Below, piece after piece: positions 60,611-64,000 of a stretch of DNA of 64,000 bases. The DNA is from Distichodus sexfasciatus (taxonomy: Eukaryota; Chordata; Actinopteri; Characiformes; Distichodontidae). Location of the stretch: positions 34,033-98,032 of the forward strand of contig JAVGVS010000794.1 of NCBI GenBank assembly GCA_032718565.1, read 5' to 3'. Each line of letters opens with the position of its first letter. The first letter of the stretch is position 1. The notes beneath the pieces were generated by a model. It had not been told where the DNA came from and searched no databases. It saw nothing but the letters and a program-made list of their open reading frames with translations. Position numbers and translations under genes: made by a program.

Positions 60611-60772
60611 TACAGCGTTTAGCAGACTGTTATATAGAGCAACTCCCATTCCCTAATTACAAGGACGGTCTCCCTGCAGCAACCTGGGGTTAAGGGTCCT
60701 GCTCTAGGGCTGAGTGGTGGTAGTTCTGGGCCTAGGAAGCAGCTGGATTTCAATCCACAACCCTTATGGACC
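60611..60772 (-). mobile_element. SINE family A, truncated
   Basis: tttacagcgtttagcagac, gagcaactcccattccctaa, ggggttaagggtcctgctc; the head is missing. Confidence 0.7.
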
Positions 60773-61897
60773 TTTCCCTAGGTCTCCATCCCCACCCCTA
60801 AATCCGAATTTGCTGTGTAGGAATCAGTACGGCCTTATTAAAGTTCAACGTGTGCCTTTTTTCTTTCCGTGTCATGGAAAAGTTAGATTCCTGGTTAGTA
60901 TTGTTTTGATTGTGGCAACACTGTTGTGAATTCCAGAGCGCTGTAGACGCTGCCTGGCCGTAAAACTGACCACGGCGGTGTCAGAGGCCAGACGAACTAG
61001 ATCATGGCTCCATCTGTGAGGCCTTGTTTATATTTCTGCAGTTGTACCACTTCAAACCTCTTATGTCCTTAGAGCAGAAAGACCTCATGATTAATGGAAT
61101 ATTTTTATCCAAAATGAAGAGAGTTGCTGGCTCAGTGCCTGTCTTCCCATGTAGGCCTGGGAACACCGCACACACACACACACACAATGTTTGGCTGTTT
61201 TGAGTGTGAAATGTTCTTGTTTCAGGCGTTGGATGGCGAGGCCACATTCTGTGAGCTCACACACACGCACAGACACACACACACGCAATGGAGTTAACTG
61301 GCAGCTCCTGGCAAAGGATCATGCTCAAATCTCCCAGAGAGTCCAGTGTAAGCCAAGTTCCTTCTAAACTCTCGAGCCAATCAGAATGAAGTATGGAACG
61401 GAATCTTCTTCCCTGAGCCTATCAGGTACCGGGGTGTCCGCGAATACTTCCTCGAGCAGCCTATCAGCGAAGAGGATGGCACAATGTCTGTCTGCAGCCT
61501 TTCAGATAATGCCGCTTGCCTGAAGGTGGTTTAACGTTAGAGAGAGCGCGATGGAGAGAAAGAGAGAGAGATACGTTCTAAATTCACAGCACACTGCAAT
61601 AAAGCCTTAGAGGTGATCTTGAGCACTATTATGTGCATTTGCGTGTGTCTGTGTGTATGAGAGAAAGAGTGTGTGTGAGTGTTTGAGATGGATCAGATTA
61701 TTCCCCTCTCTTCTCTCTCTCGAAAAGCTGCTGACAAATGAAGTGTCACTCCACTGCTATCACCTCCACGCCTCACCGTGCCCTCTCGCCCAGCACAAAG
61801 GGACGTTCCAACCATACATGCTAACGCCGCCAAGTCAAGGAACGCTAATAGGAACTTTTACCGTCACGCTACTCCTCCCTGTTGATTCTACAACACT
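60773..61897. other. Intron 1, unique
   Basis: Short (CA)n at 61172-61188 and 61257-61286, GA-rich at 61552-61574. No gene or repeat with clear ends. Confidence 0.4.
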
Positions 61898-61905
61898 GTT
61901 ATTCA

Positions 61906-62623
61906 CAGTGTTGGAGAATAGCTAACTAGAAGAAGCAGCAAAGCTTATAACATTACTTTTTTTCAGGAGCATATTAGAGGCAATACCACTTTTAAAATGC
62001 TTATCTGTAGAAAAGCCTCGTTCAAAATGCTGTATTAAATTTATTAAAAGTGAGTGATTATTTGTCATTGTGAACACACCACAGCACAGCACACAGTGCA
62101 CCACAACGAAGTGTGACTTCTGCATTTAATCCATTTGTGAAGGCGCAGTGGGTAGCTGACGTGCAGCGCCCGGGCAGCAGTTCTTAGGGACGGTGCCTAG
62201 CTCATGAGTACCTCAGTGGAACCTTTACCGTTCTGGGACTTGAACTGGAGACTCTGCTAATGGAGCCAAATCCTTAATTTTCTCTCTTTACAAAGTGGAT
62301 AATTTCACATACCAGGCGTTTCTGATTGGTGTTACATTTTCAGAGGTGGCATTTGATAGTCTACCGTGCCCATGCAGCCCAGCTCATTGCATAACAGTGC
62401 TCTTTTGGCAACTGCGAGATTGAGTTTTTGGATGGAATCCACCTTGGAAAAGCAAGCGTCTGTGTGCATGAAATAGCTTCGGTGCAATTTATACTTTTTC
62501 TTTGTAGCTTTTACTGAATTAACTACTATCGTAAAACCTGAAGTTGGCCATAGTTTAGCTTCTTGTAATCAGTAAATAGCTTGGAAACAGTTAGTTACTT
62601 TGAAAATAACTTCCCCAACACTA
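61906..62623. mobile_element. hAT element with nested SINE, just before exon 2
   Basis: Ends cagtgttggagaatagc (61906) and cttccccaacacta (62623) are inverted. They are flanked by gttattca (61898-61905) and gttattcg (62624-62631), an 8-bp target duplication with one change. Without the nested SINE it is about 486 bp and non-coding. Its right end lies 99 bp before exon 2. Confidence 0.85.
62050..62281 (-). mobile_element. SINE family B nested in hAT element
   Basis: gtgagtgattatttgtcattg tail, cagcacagcacacagtgc, cgcccgggcagcagttc; the head (ggagccaaatccttaat) is eroded. It lies wholly inside the hAT element. Confidence 0.85.
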
Positions 62624-62722
62624 GTTATTCGCAAGTGCATTTTTTTTTTGCATGGTGTCCTGTGTGTGAGCATGACTAACCTTTGACCTTTGGTATGTCT
62701 GTGTGGTTGCGGGTGTGTGCAG

Positions 62723-62922
62723 GTACATCCACACGCTCTACCTGGGCATGCAGACACGCTGGCACGGGGAACCCGGGCACCGCCACTGTTACTGGCGTCT
62801 GATGTTCGAGACGGCTGACATAAACATGCTGCGGCTGCTGGAGGCCTTCCTGAAGAGCGCGCCCCAGCTGGTCTTACAGCTTAGCATCATGATACATGGA
62901 AGACAAATACTGCCCCTGCAGG
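62723..62922 (+). CDS. xkr7: XK-related protein 7, coding exon 2
   Basis: This exon completes Arg193 (ag|g) and encodes residues 194-259, starting YIHTLYLGMQTRWHGEPGHR. It continues through TADINMLRLLEAFLKSAPQL and VLQLSIMIHGRQILPLQ, leaving one base of a glycine codon. The block LLE-FL-SAPQLVLQL is the most conserved signature of XKR proteins and forms a membrane helix pair in this family. Splice signals are tgtgtgcag|g and g|gtaagtgt. The exon length (200 nt) and the phase of both edges match the three-exon layout of XKR4/6/7. Human XKR7 is about 579 residues, so roughly 55 % of the protein is missing and should lie in exon 3 beyond position 64000. The Asp-Ile-Asn/Glu-Pro-Gly-His pattern is somewhat closer to XKR6 than to mammalian XKR7, but exon 1 decides for XKR7. 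Confidence 0.93.
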
Positions 62923-63009
62923 GTAAGTGTGTACGAGTTACACAAACACACAAGCAGTGACATACACATCACATGTACATGCACGCAATTACATATGCAA
63001 CAGATGCAG

Positions 63010-63232
63010 TTGGCATGGGTTTCCGCTGGTGGCTCAAGTTTCCTTACTCGGTCCAAAAGCAGGCAATTTAGGTTATTTGACGACTCTAAATTGGCCGTAT
63101 GAGGTGTGACTGAGAGTGTGTTTGTGAGAATCTGTGTACCCTGCAGTGTGTTGGCGCCTGCCCAGAGTTGGTACCCACCTTGGGCCCATAGTTCCCGGGA
63201 TACGCTTTGGTCTGGTCGGATAATGAATGAAT
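63010..63232 (+). mobile_element. SINE family C, 3' portion
   Basis: gactctaaattggccg, gtgactgagagtgtgtttg, ttggcgcctgcccagagttgg, and tail ggataatgaatgaataaatg. The tRNA-like head is missing. Confidence 0.75.
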
Positions 63233-63490
63233 AAATGCTTTGTAGCTTGTGAACTGAACTCGATACAGGTCTGGATAATAAAGGTTTTCCGGTTATTGAT
63301 TATATTGGAACACATTTTTTGGAAATGGAAACAAAAAAAGGAGTGATTTTAGTGATTTCCCATTTTGCACTGAAATAAAAGATGGGAGAAATGGAAAATT
63401 CATATTCACATTCATATTCAATTTGGGTGGACTCAGGAGTGACAGTGTACCCAGGATATATATTTTTTCTTTCTCACGGATCTCTTTAGG

Positions 63491-63852
63491 GCAGGGGTGT
63501 CCAGTTTCAGTCCTGGAGGGCCGGTCTCCTGGAGGATTTCCGTTATACTTGATGAATCACTTCTGCCGAGCTTCTACCTGACACGAGGTGTTCAATGTTC
63601 AAAGCTCAAGTATGATGGGAAACCTCCAGGTTACCAGCCCTCCAGGACCTGAACTGCACTGCATAAGGCAGGGGTGGGCAATTCCGTTCCTAGAGGGCCA
63701 GAATCCAGCAGGTTTTTTCATCATAACTAGACTTCAGAACACTCACAACTGGTCTCATAGACGCTCATCAGAAATGGCTCATCAGGGCGGATTGAAACCC
63801 TCCAGGACACAAGCCCTCCAGGACCGAAATTACCCACCCCTGGCTTAGGGGC
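63491..63852. mobile_element. Two hAT-type MITEs, adjacent or nested
   Basis: Outer left end caggggtgtccagtttcag, with inverted partner around 63640 (gccctccaggacctgaactg). A second unit at 63669-63842 has ends caggggtgggcaattcc and aattacccacccctg, with 8-bp flanks gcataagg and gcttaggg (6 of 8 match). The phrase ctctttaggg occurs at 63482-63491 and again at 63853-63862, which may be the outer target duplication. Confidence 0.65.
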
Positions 63853-64000
63853 CTCTTTAGGGCCCCTGTAGTTTAGATACACGCACCTCTGTATCGCAAG
63901 GATTCTGTTTGAACGCATCTCTTAACCAATATCACCAATGACATTACTTAAACATTTTGTAAATATTTTGCAAACTAGATGCATGTCCGAGCCTACGAGC

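Larger units (their letters stand above)
15752..62722 (+). other. xkr7: xkr7 intron 1 (46,971 bp)
   Basis: It runs from donor gtgaga (15752) to acceptor tgtgtgcag (ending 62722). A perfect branch-point-like tgactaac lies at 62673-62680, about 43 nt before the acceptor. The tract between them is G/T-rich rather than pyrimidine-rich. The intron is filled with SINEs, DNA transposons, solo LTRs and tandem repeats listed separately. A long first intron is usual for XKR4/6/7 genes. Confidence 0.9.
62923..64000 (+). other. xkr7: xkr7 intron 2 (partial)
   Basis: Begins gtaagtgtg and continues past the window. It contains a family C SINE fragment and hAT-type elements. No third coding exon is present in the visible 1,078 bp. 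Confidence 0.85.

Overview
The window is vertebrate nuclear DNA, almost certainly from a teleost fish. It has intron-exon structure, dense (CA)n/(CT)n/(TA)n microsatellites, Tc1-like and hAT-like DNA transposons, and tRNA-derived SINEs. One SINE family ends in the 'gctctggataagagcgtctg' tail found in many fish SINEs. The SINE mix suggests an otophysan fish (characin, catfish or electric-fish grade), but I cannot fix the species.

One protein-coding gene is supported: xkr7 (XK-related protein 7) on the + strand. Coding exon 1 (15174-15751) gives the N-terminal 192 residues plus two bases of codon 193. Coding exon 2 (62723-62922) adds residues 193-259 and one base of codon 260. The junction (phase 2, ...QVW-R-Y...) and both donors (gtgaga, gtaagt) are clean. 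Intron 1 is 46,971 bp and fills most of the window. Exon 3, expected to carry the C-terminal half, lies beyond position 64000. No other gene, RNA gene, CRISPR array or operon is supported.

Layout: 1-14458 is the upstream flank, with two copies of one LTR family (one a solo LTR interrupted by a hAT element), two copies of a ~650-bp MITE, a Tc1-like remnant and SINEs. 14459-15101 is a large, internally duplicated pyrimidine tract directly 5' of the start codon. 15160-15965 is a CpG-rich island over exon 1. 16960-17600 is a degenerate ~85-bp tandem repeat. 19875-27500 holds a Tc1 remnant, SINEs, a second solo LTR and three more MITE copies. 29-32 kb holds a Tc1 fragment and SINEs. 35117-37515 is a 25-bp minisatellite of about 2.4 kb. 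38.6-50.7 kb holds a Tigger-like MITE, nested SINEs, a hairpin repeat, a foldback MITE, a third solo LTR inside a SINE, and a tandem pair of small MITEs. 53-62 kb holds hAT-type elements, SINEs and possible conserved non-coding DNA. A hAT element carrying a nested SINE ends 99 bp before exon 2.

The strongest observations beyond the gene are several nested insertions whose target-site duplications can be read directly. They give a relative order of transposon activity. I found no evidence for an undescribed multi-gene system: the long ORFs outside xkr7 are mostly by-products of tandem repeats or transposon remnants, and a few are unrecognised.
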